Positions 46,830 through 55,947 of a DNA stretch of 64,000 nucleotides are shown here, in pieces. The notes beneath the pieces are model-generated. The model did not search any database. It was given only the letters and a program-made list of their open reading frames with translations, and was not told where the DNA came from. This DNA is from Neptunicella marina (GTDB taxonomy: Bacteria; Pseudomonadota; Gammaproteobacteria; Enterobacterales; Alteromonadaceae). The DNA is taken from assembly GCF_014270035.1 (NCBI RefSeq), contig NZ_JACNEP010000005.1, positions 231,346-295,345 on the forward strand. Reading direction: 5' to 3'. The number at the start of each line of letters is the position of its first letter. The first letter of the stretch is position 1. Position numbers and translations under genes: made by a program.

Positions 46830-47067
46830 TCACCTGAGCAAAACGATTGGCTAAAATGCCGACGTAACCTGTCATCGCCACAACAAAACTGATTAACATT
46901 ATTGCCAGACTCAGCCATTTGAGTATCACAGCATAAGTTTGCATAAAATTAACCGACACATAAACACCAACCAACCCCACCACAAAAGCAATAAGCCCGG
47001 TAAAAAAAAGACGCGAACTCCTTTGAGGAGCCGCGCCTAATTTATATATAAGATGTTTAAACGTCAT
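46792..47067 (-). CDS. Hypothetical small membrane protein downstream of nfuA
   Basis: A 91-residue protein with two TM helices (~22-45 and ~52-75) and a basic C-terminus. Not recognised as a named family. It starts 20 nt after the nfuA stop, so it is probably the last gene of a comF-nfuA transcript, although its ribosome-binding site is weak. Its 3' end overlaps the MATE gene by 38 nt on the other strand, which lowers confidence a little, but the helices are well formed. Confidence 0.65.
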   Translation of the reverse strand: MTFKHLIYKLGAAPQRSSRLFFTGLIAFVVGLVGVYVSVNFMQTYAVILKWLSLAIMLISFVVAMTGYVGILANRFAQVINLSEPRGGRDK

Positions 47068-47087
47068 GCTAAGTGGCGTTACAGAAC

Positions 47088-47666
47088 TTAGTAGTAAGAA
47101 TGCTCACCGGCTTCATGCTCAGTGGCATCTTTTACCGCAGTTAATTCATTAGGAAACTGTGCTAACAATTGCTTTTCGATGCCTTCCTTTAAAGTAACAT
47201 CTACCATTGAGCAGCCATTACAACCACCGCCAAACTGCAAACGAGCAATGCCATCTTTGGTTACTTCGACTAACATAACCTTACCGCCATGGCTGGCCAG
47301 TTGAGGATTAATCTCCGCATCCAACACATAATTAATGCGCTCAATTAAGGGTGCATCTTCGTCGACCTGACGCACCTTAGCATTAGGCGCTTTTAAGGTT
47401 AACTGAGAACCCATCTGGTCGGTAACAAAGTCAATTTCTGCTTCTTCCAGATAGGGCGCACTTTCCGCGTCAACGACTGCATCAAATCCATCAAAATTAA
47501 AACGCAAATCGGTGTCTTCAACCGCCTCGGCCGGACAGTAAGACACACCACACTCCGCACTTGGCGTGCCAGGATTGACGACAAATACCCGAATATTAGT
47601 GTCTTCAGCTTGAGATCCCAGCAATTTGACAAAATGTTGCTGTGCCGATTGTGAAATAGTGATCAT
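47088..47666 (-). CDS. nfuA: Fe-S biogenesis protein NfuA
   Basis: A 192-residue Fe-S carrier. The N-terminal A-type-like domain (~1-95, [16 protein letters not shown]) lacks the full cysteine set, as in NfuA, and the C-terminal Nfu domain carries the cluster-binding CNGC in [20 protein letters not shown]. It holds a 4Fe-4S cluster at the dimer interface and delivers it to aconitase-like targets, especially under oxidative stress or iron limitation. It follows comF after a gap with a long palindrome; comF-nfuA linkage is typical (gntX-nfuA in E. coli). Confidence 0.96.
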   Translation of the reverse strand: MITISQSAQQHFVKLLGSQAEDTNIRVFVVNPGTPSAECGVSYCPAEAVEDTDLRFNFDGFDAVVDAESAPYLEEAEIDFVTDQMGSQLTLKAPNAKVRQVDEDAPLIERINYVLDAEINPQLASHGGKVMLVEVTKDGIARLQFGGGCNGCSMVDVTLKEGIEKQLLAQFPNELTAVKDATEHEAGEHSYY

Positions 47667-47697
47667 ATCTTTTCCCGTAGGATGAAAATTTACGCTA

Positions 47698-47744
47698 GTT
47701 TATCAAGATTACCTGACTAAATCACTCAGGTAATCTTGATAAAC
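47698..47744. repeat. Perfect 19-bp inverted repeat between comF and nfuA
   Basis: Arms 47698-47716 and 47726-47744 are exact reverse complements with a 9-nt loop. No T tract follows on either strand, so it is not a classic terminator. Just to the right, ATAAATGGGGACAGG and CAGGTAAGATAATCT look like related decayed copies of repeat ends. It may be a small palindromic element of the REP type or an mRNA-processing hairpin. Confidence 0.75.
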
Positions 47745-47796
47745 CATAAATGGGGACAGGTAAGATAATCTCAAGCAGCTATAACATTTTGGTTCT

Positions 47797-48522
47797 TTAC
47801 AAACTAATGCAAACACACCAGATATCAATGCGCATTTGAGGATATTGTCGCTGAATTGTACGTTTAAGTTCATTGACTGTAGAGCCTGTCGTGATGATAT
47901 CGTCAAATATAGCAATATGTTGGTAGGTCTTATTAGCAACCACTTCAAATGCATTTTTCAGATTTTTACGTCGTTGACCGCCACTAAGTTCAGTCTGTGC
48001 CTGAGTATATTTAACCCGTTTGCAAAAGGTGTCGTCTAAGGCCAGTTCAAAATATTCAGCGACATAGCGCGCCACTTCCCGCGCTTGATTGTAGTGGCGC
48101 TGTTTATAGCGTTTGTGATGTAAAGGCACCGGTACGATAGCCTCCGGCAAGATATCATCTGCGCTGTCTATCGCCTTACAGAACAAATCAGCCAAGGCTT
48201 TGGCGTTAACCAGTTGTCGATTAAATTTAAGCGCCAATAACATAGATTTAAGCGGTTGCTGATAATTGGCTATGGCGATAAGTCGTTCACAAGACATTCC
48301 CGGCAATGCAGATGCAATACGGGGCACGTTCAGTAAATGGTAATCACAGGCATTTAAGTCCATTAAAACTATGTCGTCCTGACAACATTTACACAGCAAG
48401 GTCATTGAAGGCTGATGGCAGACCAGACATAATTGCGGTATATGCTGAGCCAATTTCTTGAGTAACAGACGTAGTTGTTGAGCATAGATAACAACGCTTC
48501 GCCATTGAATCAATCCAGCCAA
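47797..48522 (-). CDS. comF: ComF/GntX family phosphoribosyltransferase-like protein
   Basis: A 241-residue ComF family protein. An N-terminal zinc-ribbon-like region (CLVCHQPSMTLLCKCC) precedes a phosphoribosyltransferase fold with IVPVPLHHKRYKQRHYNQA, LSGGQRRKNLKNAF and the PRPP loop IAIFDDIITTGSTVNEL. ComF is needed for DNA uptake in competent bacteria, while GntX in E. coli is linked to nfuA. The start is TTG 48522 with AAGGA upstream. It faces bioH divergently (39 nt). Confidence 0.93.
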   Translation of the reverse strand: MAGLIQWRSVVIYAQQLRLLLKKLAQHIPQLCLVCHQPSMTLLCKCCQDDIVLMDLNACDYHLLNVPRIASALPGMSCERLIAIANYQQPLKSMLLALKFNRQLVNAKALADLFCKAIDSADDILPEAIVPVPLHHKRYKQRHYNQAREVARYVAEYFELALDDTFCKRVKYTQAQTELSGGQRRKNLKNAFEVVANKTYQHIAIFDDIITTGSTVNELKRTIQRQYPQMRIDIWCVCISL

Positions 48523-48561
48523 TCTGAATCATCCTTTTCAAACAGGTAGTAACGTAACTTT

Positions 48562-49341
48562 ATGACAAATTGTATTTATCGCCATCAAACCGGTCAGGGA
48601 AAAGATTTGGTATTTCTACATGGTTGGGGAGTAAATTCAGGAGTTTGGCAGGGAATCAATCAGGTGTTGCAACAGGATTACCGGATACACACTATTGACT
48701 TACCCGGCTTTGGATTAAGCCATCAATGTCTTCCCGATGAATACAATTTACAAAAAATCAGTACGTTAGTGGAGCCTCATATTCCAGCAGGAGCAATATT
48801 AATTGGTTGGTCCTTAGGAGGCCTGGTAGCCAATCAAATTGCGTTAAACAATCAGGTGCAGCTTGCAGGACTGATTAATATTGCCTCTTCTCCAAAGTTT
48901 GTTAGCGATAAAAACTGGCAAGGGATTAACTTTAAAGTCCTGCAAATGTTCTCTGAACAATTACAGGAAGATTTTGCTAAAACGCTGGAGCGTTTTCTGG
49001 CAATTCAGGCTATGGGTAGTCAGTCTGCCCGGCAAGATATAAAGGCACTTAACGCTGCAGTAGCGCAATACCCATCACCAAATGTGAATGCATTGATAGG
49101 AGGTTTGCAAATTCTGGAGTACACGGATTTACGCCAGCAGTTAAACACGATTGAAATTCCCGTATTAAATTGTTTTGGACGTTTGGATTCATTGGTGCCA
49201 GCAAAAACACAACCAGCGATTACTGAATGTTATACAAATAGTCAGGTTGTCACTTTCGAAAAAGCCTCACATGCGCCCTTTATTTCTCATCCTGAAGACT
49301 TTATTAAGGCCATAAAAGGCTTTGTAGACCAAATACACTAG
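48562..49341 (+). CDS. bioH: Pimeloyl-ACP methyl ester carboxylesterase BioH
   Basis: A 259-residue alpha/beta hydrolase that demethylates pimeloyl-ACP methyl ester in biotin synthesis. LVFLHGWGVNSGVWQGI is the oxyanion region, Ser84 in GWSLGGLVA is the nucleophile, and GRLDSLVP and KASHAPFISHPEDF hold the Asp and His. Divergence from comF with the pair next to nfuA is the standard gammaproteobacterial arrangement, which supports bioH over a generic hydrolase. Confidence 0.92.
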   Translation: MTNCIYRHQTGQGKDLVFLHGWGVNSGVWQGINQVLQQDYRIHTIDLPGFGLSHQCLPDEYNLQKISTLVEPHIPAGAILIGWSLGGLVANQIALNNQVQLAGLINIASSPKFVSDKNWQGINFKVLQMFSEQLQEDFAKTLERFLAIQAMGSQSARQDIKALNAAVAQYPSPNVNALIGGLQILEYTDLRQQLNTIEIPVLNCFGRLDSLVPAKTQPAITECYTNSQVVTFEKASHAPFISHPEDFIKAIKGFVDQIH

Positions 49342-49452
49342 AACACAGCGATATATAGCGGAGTTCGATTAGTAAAATAAAAGCTAACAAACACTTCAAA
49401 CAAACTTGCTTTTGGTTAATAATTAACCATGAGGTAAGTGAGAGGTGGTAGT

Positions 49453-49779
49453 ATGGCTATGAATGTTGATAACAACGTCAACTCGGCTTTGCTGTCTGGG
49501 GTGTTTGGCTTGCAACAGGCATCCAATGGAATAACTCAGACATCAACCGATATCGCAATCAAAACAGCACAACAGCGGGATACGCAGGACGTACTGGCAG
49601 ATGCTGCCCGTCAGCAATTAAAATTACCCGGTAATCTAATTAATAGTTTGCAGGGACAAGATAGCGTGACATCTGATCTTGTATCATTACAAACTAATTT
49701 ACGCTATGCGCAAGCATCCGCGAAAGTAATCGGTGTTGCTGACAATATGATTGGCCGCCTTATCGACGATATCGCTTAA
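49453..49779 (+). CDS. Small flagellar rod/hook-like protein of unknown role
   Basis: A 108-residue protein. There is no signal peptide or TM helix. The last ~35 residues (SDLVSLQTNLRYAQASAKVIGVADNMIGRLIDDI) resemble the C-terminal helix shared by flagellar rod and hook proteins such as FlgC, and the N-terminal MNVDNNVNSALLSGVFGLQQASNGI resembles their N-terminal helix, with the middle domain almost absent. I start at ATG 49453 (AGAGG upstream); a GTG at 49438 is also in frame. It precedes the SprA-like gene by 16 nt. Its true function is unknown. Confidence 0.75.
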   Translation: MAMNVDNNVNSALLSGVFGLQQASNGITQTSTDIAIKTAQQRDTQDVLADAARQQLKLPGNLINSLQGQDSVTSDLVSLQTNLRYAQASAKVIGVADNMIGRLIDDIA

Positions 49780-49795
49780 GTACGACTTATTCATT

Positions 49796-50758
49796 ATGAA
49801 TATTTTGCCGGCTTTCCCAACCAACTTGTCTTTCACGACAACCAACTTCAATACGGAGTCGGCTCGCCGTGAAAACCAGTTGCGTGAGACCATACCGGCA
49901 TTAACACAACCTGATGACTCGGCTGCGGAAAAAGGTGTATTTACTGACAATGACAGACTACGTCAGCCTGCAACACAAACAACGCAAAACCCGACTTATG
50001 ACAAACCGTCAGCCAATCAGCAACCATCTTCTGCCGAACAATCCATCGATCAGGATAATGCAGATGATCCAAGTGCTGGCAAACAAAATGCTGAAGACAA
50101 ACAAAAACAGCAGGCAGAAGAAGGCAAAATTGAAGAGCTCAAGCAACGGGATGTAGAAGTTCGCAATCACGAACAAGCACATGCCAGAGCAGGCGGACAG
50201 CACGCCAGTGCCCCCAATTACGAGTTTGAATCTGGCCCTGATGGTAAACGTTATGCGGTAGAAGGGGAGGTATCGATTGATATTTCCGAAGAATCTTCTC
50301 CGGAAGAAACTTTACGCAAAATGCAGCAAGTACAATCCGCTGCTCTGGCGCCGGTAGAACCTTCGCCCAAAGACCTGCAAGTGGCTGCAGAAGCCAATCA
50401 AAAAGCCAGTGAAGCACGCGCGGAAATTGCGCAGCAACGCAGTAAAGAAACCAGCAGCAGTTTTGATCAGGTTTTTGGTGAAGGCGATAACAAAACTCAG
50501 CAAGGCCCGGAACTGGAAGATATTGTACAAGGTGCGGGTGTTGATTCAGTCAGACGTTCTTTACAAGAAGATGACCCTGTTGCACAAGCCAGTGGTAACG
50601 AAGTCTCTCTGGAAAGTGCTAACAATAGTCACACAGAGCGCTATAAAAATTTGATCAATCAACGCGATGCCGGTATCAATCAGCGGGCGTTGAGAATTAC
50701 CGATCACTATCTACAAACGTCGCAGGTTGCTGAACACCAAATTGAATTAAGTGCATAA
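49796..50758 (+). CDS. SprA-related (CJM1_0395) family putative metalloprotease
   Basis: A 320-residue protein with a low-complexity, Gln/Asp/Ser-rich N-terminal ~115 residues followed by a SprA-type domain with IEELKQRDVEVRNHEQAHARAGG, containing the candidate zinc motif HEQAH at ~137-141, and GPDGKRYAVEGEVSIDISEESSPEETLRKMQ. The C-terminal region is again charged and repetitive. Family function is unknown; protease activity is only suggested by the HExxH motif. The start ATG 49796 lies 16 nt after the flagellar-like gene, so the pair forms an operon ending at a strong terminator. Confidence 0.82.
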   Translation: MNILPAFPTNLSFTTTNFNTESARRENQLRETIPALTQPDDSAAEKGVFTDNDRLRQPATQTTQNPTYDKPSANQQPSSAEQSIDQDNADDPSAGKQNAEDKQKQQAEEGKIEELKQRDVEVRNHEQAHARAGGQHASAPNYEFESGPDGKRYAVEGEVSIDISEESSPEETLRKMQQVQSAALAPVEPSPKDLQVAAEANQKASEARAEIAQQRSKETSSSFDQVFGEGDNKTQQGPELEDIVQGAGVDSVRRSLQEDDPVAQASGNEVSLESANNSHTERYKNLINQRDAGINQRALRITDHYLQTSQVAEHQIELSA

Positions 50759-50782
50759 AAAGGCCGCAATAGCGGCCTTTTT
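50757..50782. terminator. Bidirectional terminator between the SprA-like gene and tex
   Basis: Perfect 11-bp arms AAAAAGGCCGC (50757-50767) and GCGGCCTTTTT (50772-50782) with an AATA loop. It overlaps the ends of both convergent genes. Confidence 0.92.
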
Positions 50783-53108
50783 ATTTACGTGTTTTGGCAT
50801 TAGCGAATGCATCTGCAAATGCGTTACCCATAGCTGCATTTGCTGGCGCTTTATCAGAACGCGAATTATTAGAGGTATTGCGCGGCGCATTACGTGACGA
50901 CTTGGCAGCAGGTTTGGCTGATTTTGCAGGAGCCGCAGGCACATCATCATTCAAACGCATGGTTAACGAAATACGTTTACGTGGAGCATCGACCTCCAGC
51001 ACTTTCACTTTAACAATATCACCCGCTTTAACCACCTCACGTGGATCAGAAATAAACTTGTTGGTCAGTGCAGAAATATGCACTAAGCCATCCTGATGCA
51101 CACCCACATCAACAAAGGCGCCAAAGTTTGCAACGTTTGTTACCACACCTTCCAGCGTCATACCCACTTTTAAATCTGCCAGGGTTTCAACGCCTTCTTT
51201 AAAGGTTGCCGTTTTAAATTCGGGACGAGGATCACGGCCCGGCTTGTCCAGCTCTTTGATAATATCTGTGATGGTTGGTACACCAAAATGATCGTCAACA
51301 AACTGTTCAGGGCTTAGCTGTTTTAACAACTGGGTATTACCAATCAGATCGTTTACCGCACTCGACGTAGCTTGCACAATACGGGTGACAACAGGATAGG
51401 CTTCTGGGTGTACCGCTGAACTATCCAGTGGATTACTGCCATTCATCACTCGCAGGAAACCGGCACATTGTTCATAGGCCTTTGGCCCTAAACGGTCAAC
51501 CTTAAGCAATTGATCACGGCTGGCAAACGCACCATTGCTATCACGGAACTGAACAATATTATTTGCCAGTGTTTTGTTAAGACCTGATACATGGGTTAAT
51601 AACGCTGCGGACGCGGTATTTAAATCAACGCCGACTGCGTTTACGCAATCTTCAATCACTGCATCCAGACTTTTGCCCAACAAACTCTGACTAACATCAT
51701 GCTGATACTGGCCAACACCGATGGCTTTAGGTTCAATTTTTACCAATTCTGCTAATGGATCCTGCAAACGACGTGCAATAGAGACGGCACCACGCAGGGA
51801 TACATCCATATCCGGAAATTCTTTTGCTGCCAGTTCCGATGCAGAATACACAGAGGCGCCGGCTTCACTGACCATAATTTTGCTCAAACCCAGTTCCGGA
51901 TTCGCTTTCATTAATTCAGCAACCAGTTTGTCGGTTTCACGACTACCGGTGCCATTGCCAATACTCACAAGTTTTACTTTGTATTGCTGACAGATGTGAG
52001 CCAGTGAACGAACCGATTTATCCCAGTGGTTTTGCGGTGCATGAGGGTAAATAGTGCTGGTTGTTAACACTTTGCCCGTTTCATCAACCACGGCAACTTT
52101 TACCCCGGTACGTAAACCAGGATCAAGTCCCATAGTGACTTTGGCACCGGCAGGGGCTGCCATCAGCAAATCATTTAAGTTTTTCGCGAAGACCTGAATG
52201 GCTTCAGCTTCCGCATTTTCACGCAGTGTGCCAAACAACTCGTTTTCCATATGCAGCAGGATTTTGACTTTCCATGTCCACTGCACGACTGATTGCAGCC
52301 ATTTGTCTGCAGCACGATTAGAAAAATTCAGATTAAAGTGCTGAGCGATAATTTGTTCACAGTAAGACGATTTAACCTCTTCACCTGCCGCAGGGCCAGC
52401 AACAAGGCTTACCTGCAACATGCCTTCGTTACGACCTCTGAACATAGCTAACGCGCGGTGTGACGGCGTTTTCAACAGCTTTTCGCTGTGCTCAAAATAA
52501 TCAGCGAACTTAGCACCAGCTTGCTCTTGTCCCGGTGCAACTTTACTGCTGATATGCGCATTTTCTGCCAGATAACGGCGAATTTTTTGCAACAGCTCTG
52601 CATTTTCAGCAAAACGTTCCATTAAAATAAATTTAGCCCCATCTAACACCGCTTTAGTATCTGCAAAACCAGCCTCAGCGTTAATGAAATCATTGGCTTG
52701 TTGTTCCGGATCCAAATCCGGATTATTAAACAATGCATCAGCTAAGGGTTCTAAACCAGCCTCTATTGCTATCTGGCCTTTAGTACGACGTTTCGGTTTG
52801 TAGGGTAAATACAAATCTTCCAGCTCAGTTTTACTCTCAACTTTCGCAATTTTATCTGCCAGTTCAGGGGTAAGTTTTTCCTGTTCTTTTATAGATTTAA
52901 GGATAACATTGCGACGATCTTCAAGATCACGCAAATATTGCAAGCGCTGCTCCAACGTTCTTAACTGTGTATCGTCTAAACCTTGTGTCACTTCTTTACG
53001 ATAACGTGCAATAAAGGGAACCGTTGCCCCTTCATCAAGCAGGTCGATTGCCGCCTGTACTTGTTTGGAAGTAACCTGAAGTTCGTTTGCGATAATATTG
53101 GTAATCAT
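50781..53108 (-). CDS. tex: Transcription accessory protein Tex
   Basis: A 775-residue RNA-binding protein of the Tex/Spt6-like family. The N-terminal helical region ([22 protein letters not shown]) is followed by a YqgF/RNase H-like domain ([22 protein letters not shown]), helix-hairpin-helix motifs ([23 protein letters not shown]) and a C-terminal S1 domain ([28 protein letters not shown]). The C-terminal tail is Ala/Lys/Ser rich. It acts on transcription or RNA quality control. It is divergent from greB, 110 nt apart. Confidence 0.96.
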   Translation of the reverse strand: MITNIIANELQVTSKQVQAAIDLLDEGATVPFIARYRKEVTQGLDDTQLRTLEQRLQYLRDLEDRRNVILKSIKEQEKLTPELADKIAKVESKTELEDLYLPYKPKRRTKGQIAIEAGLEPLADALFNNPDLDPEQQANDFINAEAGFADTKAVLDGAKFILMERFAENAELLQKIRRYLAENAHISSKVAPGQEQAGAKFADYFEHSEKLLKTPSHRALAMFRGRNEGMLQVSLVAGPAAGEEVKSSYCEQIIAQHFNLNFSNRAADKWLQSVVQWTWKVKILLHMENELFGTLRENAEAEAIQVFAKNLNDLLMAAPAGAKVTMGLDPGLRTGVKVAVVDETGKVLTTSTIYPHAPQNHWDKSVRSLAHICQQYKVKLVSIGNGTGSRETDKLVAELMKANPELGLSKIMVSEAGASVYSASELAAKEFPDMDVSLRGAVSIARRLQDPLAELVKIEPKAIGVGQYQHDVSQSLLGKSLDAVIEDCVNAVGVDLNTASAALLTHVSGLNKTLANNIVQFRDSNGAFASRDQLLKVDRLGPKAYEQCAGFLRVMNGSNPLDSSAVHPEAYPVVTRIVQATSSAVNDLIGNTQLLKQLSPEQFVDDHFGVPTITDIIKELDKPGRDPRPEFKTATFKEGVETLADLKVGMTLEGVVTNVANFGAFVDVGVHQDGLVHISALTNKFISDPREVVKAGDIVKVKVLEVDAPRKRISLTMRLNDDVPAAPAKSAKPAAKSSRNAPRNTSNNSRSDKAPANAAMGNAFADAFANAKTRK

Positions 53109-53218
53109 GAAAAGCTCTTACTGGCGGATTGAATTGTCAGAATTGAAGGCATATATATGGGCTTGCGCCGCATATTACCAGTAAAACACAGGTCAAAAAG
53201 TATTTTTTACGAGATTGT

Positions 53219-53695
53219 ATGAAAAGAACCAATTACATCACCCGCGCAGGTTGGGAAAAACTCGAGCTGGAATTACGTTACCTGTGGAAAGAAAAACGCC
53301 CACAAGTGACCAAATCGGTACAGGAAGCGGCAGCACAAGGCGACCGCTCGGAAAATGCAGAATATATCTATGGCAAAAAACAACTGCGTGAAATAGACAG
53401 ACGCGTACGTTTTCTTACCAAAAGACTGGATGAGCTGACTGTTATTTATCCGTCACCTCAACAACAAGGCAGGGTATTTTTTGGGGCTTATGTAACCTTA
53501 TTAGATGAACAGGATGTGGCTGTTGAATACCAGATTGTTGGCCCTGATGAATTAGATACCAAAAACAATAAGATTAGTATCGATTCTCCCACAGCCCGGG
53601 CATTAATCGGTAAAAGTGTGGATGATGAAGTCGCCGTTAATACTCCATCTGGCATGATTTATTATTTGGTTAGCGCAATAAATTATAAAAGCTAA
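53219..53695 (+). CDS. greB: Transcript cleavage factor GreB
   Basis: A 158-residue GreA/GreB family protein that enters the RNA polymerase secondary channel to stimulate cleavage of backtracked RNA. The coiled-coil tip has GDRSENAEYIYGKKQLREIDRRVRFL with the acidic residues; YGKKQLREIDRRVRFL is GreB-specific. The C-terminal FKBP-like part ends with VNTPSGMIYYLVSAI. Tex-greB divergence is common in gammaproteobacteria. Confidence 0.95.
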   Translation: MKRTNYITRAGWEKLELELRYLWKEKRPQVTKSVQEAAAQGDRSENAEYIYGKKQLREIDRRVRFLTKRLDELTVIYPSPQQQGRVFFGAYVTLLDEQDVAVEYQIVGPDELDTKNNKISIDSPTARALIGKSVDDEVAVNTPSGMIYYLVSAINYKS

Positions 53696-53724
53696 CAGTG
53701 CATGCATCCCTTATTAACTATACT

Positions 53725-53920
53725 TAGTTATGTGGATAACATTGTTCAAAGAAGCAATGAAAAAGGCATGAGAGGAGAGCTTTGCAATTACTCAATGTAC
53801 TTACCTTCACCGGGAAACCGGCATTTTCATTCCGTATAACGGAATACATATATCGAGGAATAGGGTCGGCATGGAGATAGCCGAACACAAAAAAGCCGGG
53901 TTAATCCCCGGCTTTATTTT
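53725..53920 (+). ncRNA. Candidate structured RNA between greB and fkpA
   Basis: About 190 nt that would fold into successive hairpins on the + strand: CCGG-GAAA-CCGG (53810-53821), ATTCCGT-ATA-ACGGAAT (53829-53845), TCGGC-N9-GCCGA (53866-53884), then the terminator hairpin at 53892. A possible -10 TATACT is at 53719-53724 but a good -35 is missing. A short frame from TTG ~53782 (after GAGGAG) encodes ~32 residues ending at the TAG at 53878, so a small peptide is an alternative. I do not match it to a known riboswitch. Confidence 0.35.
53892..53915. terminator. Terminator between greB and fkpA
   Basis: AAAGCCGGG (53892-53900) and CCCGGCTTT (53907-53915) with a 6-nt loop. The complementary strand has the longer T run (CTTTTTT), so it mainly ends fkpA, while the + side has TTTATTTTT. 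Confidence 0.85.
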
Positions 53921-53940
53921 TAGCTAAACGAAACAATGCA

Positions 53941-54717
53941 TTAGTCGGCAGAAGGTGCCTCTTCTGGCGTTTCAATGCTCAGTAATTCCACATCAAAAAT
54001 TAATGTAGAGTTTGGCGTGATTTTACCCGTACTGCGGCTGCCGTAAGCTAAGTTTGCAGGAATGTAGAAACGGTACGTCGACCCGACATTCATCAATTGC
54101 AAACCTTCAGTCCAACCTGAGATAACCCGATTTAAAGGGAAAACGGCAGGTTGGTTACGTGAATAAGACGAATCAAACTCAGTGCCATCAATTAAGGTAC
54201 CACGGTAGTGAACTTTAACAGTGTCTTCGGCTTTAGGCTTAGGACCATCACCTTGTTTAACCACTTCATATTGCAGACCTGAATCTGTCACTTTTACACC
54301 GTCTTTTTTAGCATTTTCTGCTAAGAAGGCTTCACCTGCTTTTTGGTTTTCAGCACTTTGTGCTTCGGTTTTTTCTGCTTGTTTCTTGCTGACTAATTCA
54401 CGCAAGGCGGTAATTTGTTCCTGAATTTGTTCAGGTGTTAATACCGATTTATCCTTGGCTGCAGCCACAACTCCCTGAATGACCAACTCACGGTCCAGAT
54501 TTATACCGGTTTCTTCCTGTAAGCTAAGTTGTTGATTTAAATATTGCCCTAAAGACGCGCCTAATGCATAAGCTTGCTTGTCGCTATCATTTTTAAACTC
54601 TGCTGCTTTCTGCTCTGCAGGTACCAGTTCTTTTTTCTCTGTATCAGTACTTTCCTGCTGACAGGCGAATAAGCCCAATGATGAAATTAGCAGTAATGCA
54701 ACGGATTTATACTTCAT
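53941..54717 (-). CDS. fkpA: FKBP-type peptidyl-prolyl cis-trans isomerase FkpA
   Basis: A 258-residue lipoprotein (lipobox LFAC, Cys at ~19) with an N-terminal helical dimerisation domain (~40-140, including EQIQEQITALRELVSKKQAEK) and a C-terminal FKBP domain (VHYRGTLIDGTEFDSSY, VFPLNRVISGWTEGLQLM, YRFYIPANLAYGS). It assists folding of periplasmic and outer-membrane proteins. I start at ATG 54717 with TTGGAG 6 nt upstream; a TTG 12 nt earlier belongs to the ribosome-binding site. Confidence 0.93.
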   Translation of the reverse strand: MKYKSVALLLISSLGLFACQQESTDTEKKELVPAEQKAAEFKNDSDKQAYALGASLGQYLNQQLSLQEETGINLDRELVIQGVVAAAKDKSVLTPEQIQEQITALRELVSKKQAEKTEAQSAENQKAGEAFLAENAKKDGVKVTDSGLQYEVVKQGDGPKPKAEDTVKVHYRGTLIDGTEFDSSYSRNQPAVFPLNRVISGWTEGLQLMNVGSTYRFYIPANLAYGSRSTGKITPNSTLIFDVELLSIETPEEAPSAD

Positions 54718-54963
54718 GAATTTCTCCAAATTGATGTCAATCTCTCAGTTGGTTTCACTCATCACAATAAATGAGTACGTCCTTTTGATTGCACCCATAT
54801 AATAAAAAGGGTTACCGTTTATCTATATCTGTGACCATATTATCTATCACAGTTTCAATACCTTAGGCACATACTCAGCAATGCTTTACGGGTTGTTATA
54901 ATAACTGAATGATAAATATGAGGGGCTAATACTAAACTGCCCCAGTCAAAAGAGAAACCAATT

Positions 54964-55947
54964 ATGTTGCAGTTTTTGCGCTTAGGCTTGATTTTACTAC
55001 TGACAGGATGCTCATTCCTTGAGTCAAAACCGTTAAGCCGCGACTTACACAGTCCGGGTGGTTCGTTGGCTGCAGCCATATCCAGTGATGGCTCTGTTAG
55101 TGTAGTATCAGGCGCATCTCAGGATGTCAGTGTATGGGATTTATCTACCGGCAAGAAACGCTTTCACTGGCGACATCAAGGCGGCGCGACCAACCTGGTA
55201 GTAAGTCTGGATATTTCCTATGACAACAGTTATGTCGTCACCTCAGATCGTGAAGCCTTTGGATTATGGAATTTACAAACTGGCGAGCCTGAGGGGTTGT
55301 GGCGCATAGATGAATCCTCGATTCGCGATATTGCTGTCGCAGATAATGGACGGGGAATTCTGGTAGGGCGAGGTAATGGTAAAGTAATGTTTTTTGAACC
55401 TCAAACCGGACGTAGGCTGGAGTTTTTAGGGCACAGCGAAAAAATCAATAGTGTGGCACTGTCTCCAAATGGTCATTACGCTCTGACAGGAAGTAACGAC
55501 TATGTCGCATATCTGTGGGATACTCGGACAGGTCAGGTTATCTATAGTTTTACCCACCCAAGCAGAGTAACAAAAGTCGCGCTGGATCCGGAAGGCCGCT
55601 ATGCCTTTACCGCAGATAGCCAAAAGTTAGCGAGAATATGGGACATTAAAACAGGCAAAGAAATTAGCAACCTACACTATTTTGAAAGACAAAAAATATT
55701 TAGCAGTGCACGCTTTTCCAAAGATGGGCGATACTTATTAACCGGCTCTCCAGCACGTCGTATTGATCTTTGGCAAGTTTCTTCAGGTAAGAACCTGCAG
55801 GAGTGGCGCGTTGCACCGAAGGAAGGCCCTGCACCGCAAAGTGCAGTGGTTTATGCGGTAGGTTTTTTAGCGGATAATAACGTGATATCAGAAAGCAGTA
55901 GTGGGCTGGCTGAAGTGTGGCCACTGGAGAATCACTTAAATGAATAA
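54964..55947 (+). CDS. WD40 repeat lipoprotein
   Basis: A 327-residue lipoprotein (lipobox LTGC) whose mature part is made of about seven WD40-type repeats, for example GASQDVSVWDLSTGKKRF, GLWNLQTGEPEG, LTGSNDYVAYLWDTRTGQ and ARIWDIKTGKEI. WD40 propellers are protein-interaction platforms; the ligand is unknown. This single lipoprotein propeller next to slyX is a pattern of Alteromonadales and relatives. The start ATG follows AAACCAATT with no strong ribosome-binding site. Its stop overlaps slyX by 8 nt. Confidence 0.88.
   Translation: MLQFLRLGLILLLTGCSFLESKPLSRDLHSPGGSLAAAISSDGSVSVVSGASQDVSVWDLSTGKKRFHWRHQGGATNLVVSLDISYDNSYVVTSDREAFGLWNLQTGEPEGLWRIDESSIRDIAVADNGRGILVGRGNGKVMFFEPQTGRRLEFLGHSEKINSVALSPNGHYALTGSNDYVAYLWDTRTGQVIYSFTHPSRVTKVALDPEGRYAFTADSQKLARIWDIKTGKEISNLHYFERQKIFSSARFSKDGRYLLTGSPARRIDLWQVSSGKNLQEWRVAPKEGPAPQSAVVYAVGFLADNNVISESSSGLAEVWPLENHLNE

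Noticed and set aside
53810..53884. Cyclic-di-GMP (GEMM) riboswitch in the greB-fkpA gap
   Set aside because: The conserved core bases of that riboswitch are not seen, and no c-di-GMP gene follows.
54829..54852. CTGTGA...TCACAG inverted repeat upstream of the WD40 gene, resembling a CRP site
   Set aside because: The half-sites are separated by 12 nt; CRP needs about 6. Kept only as an unexplained repeat.
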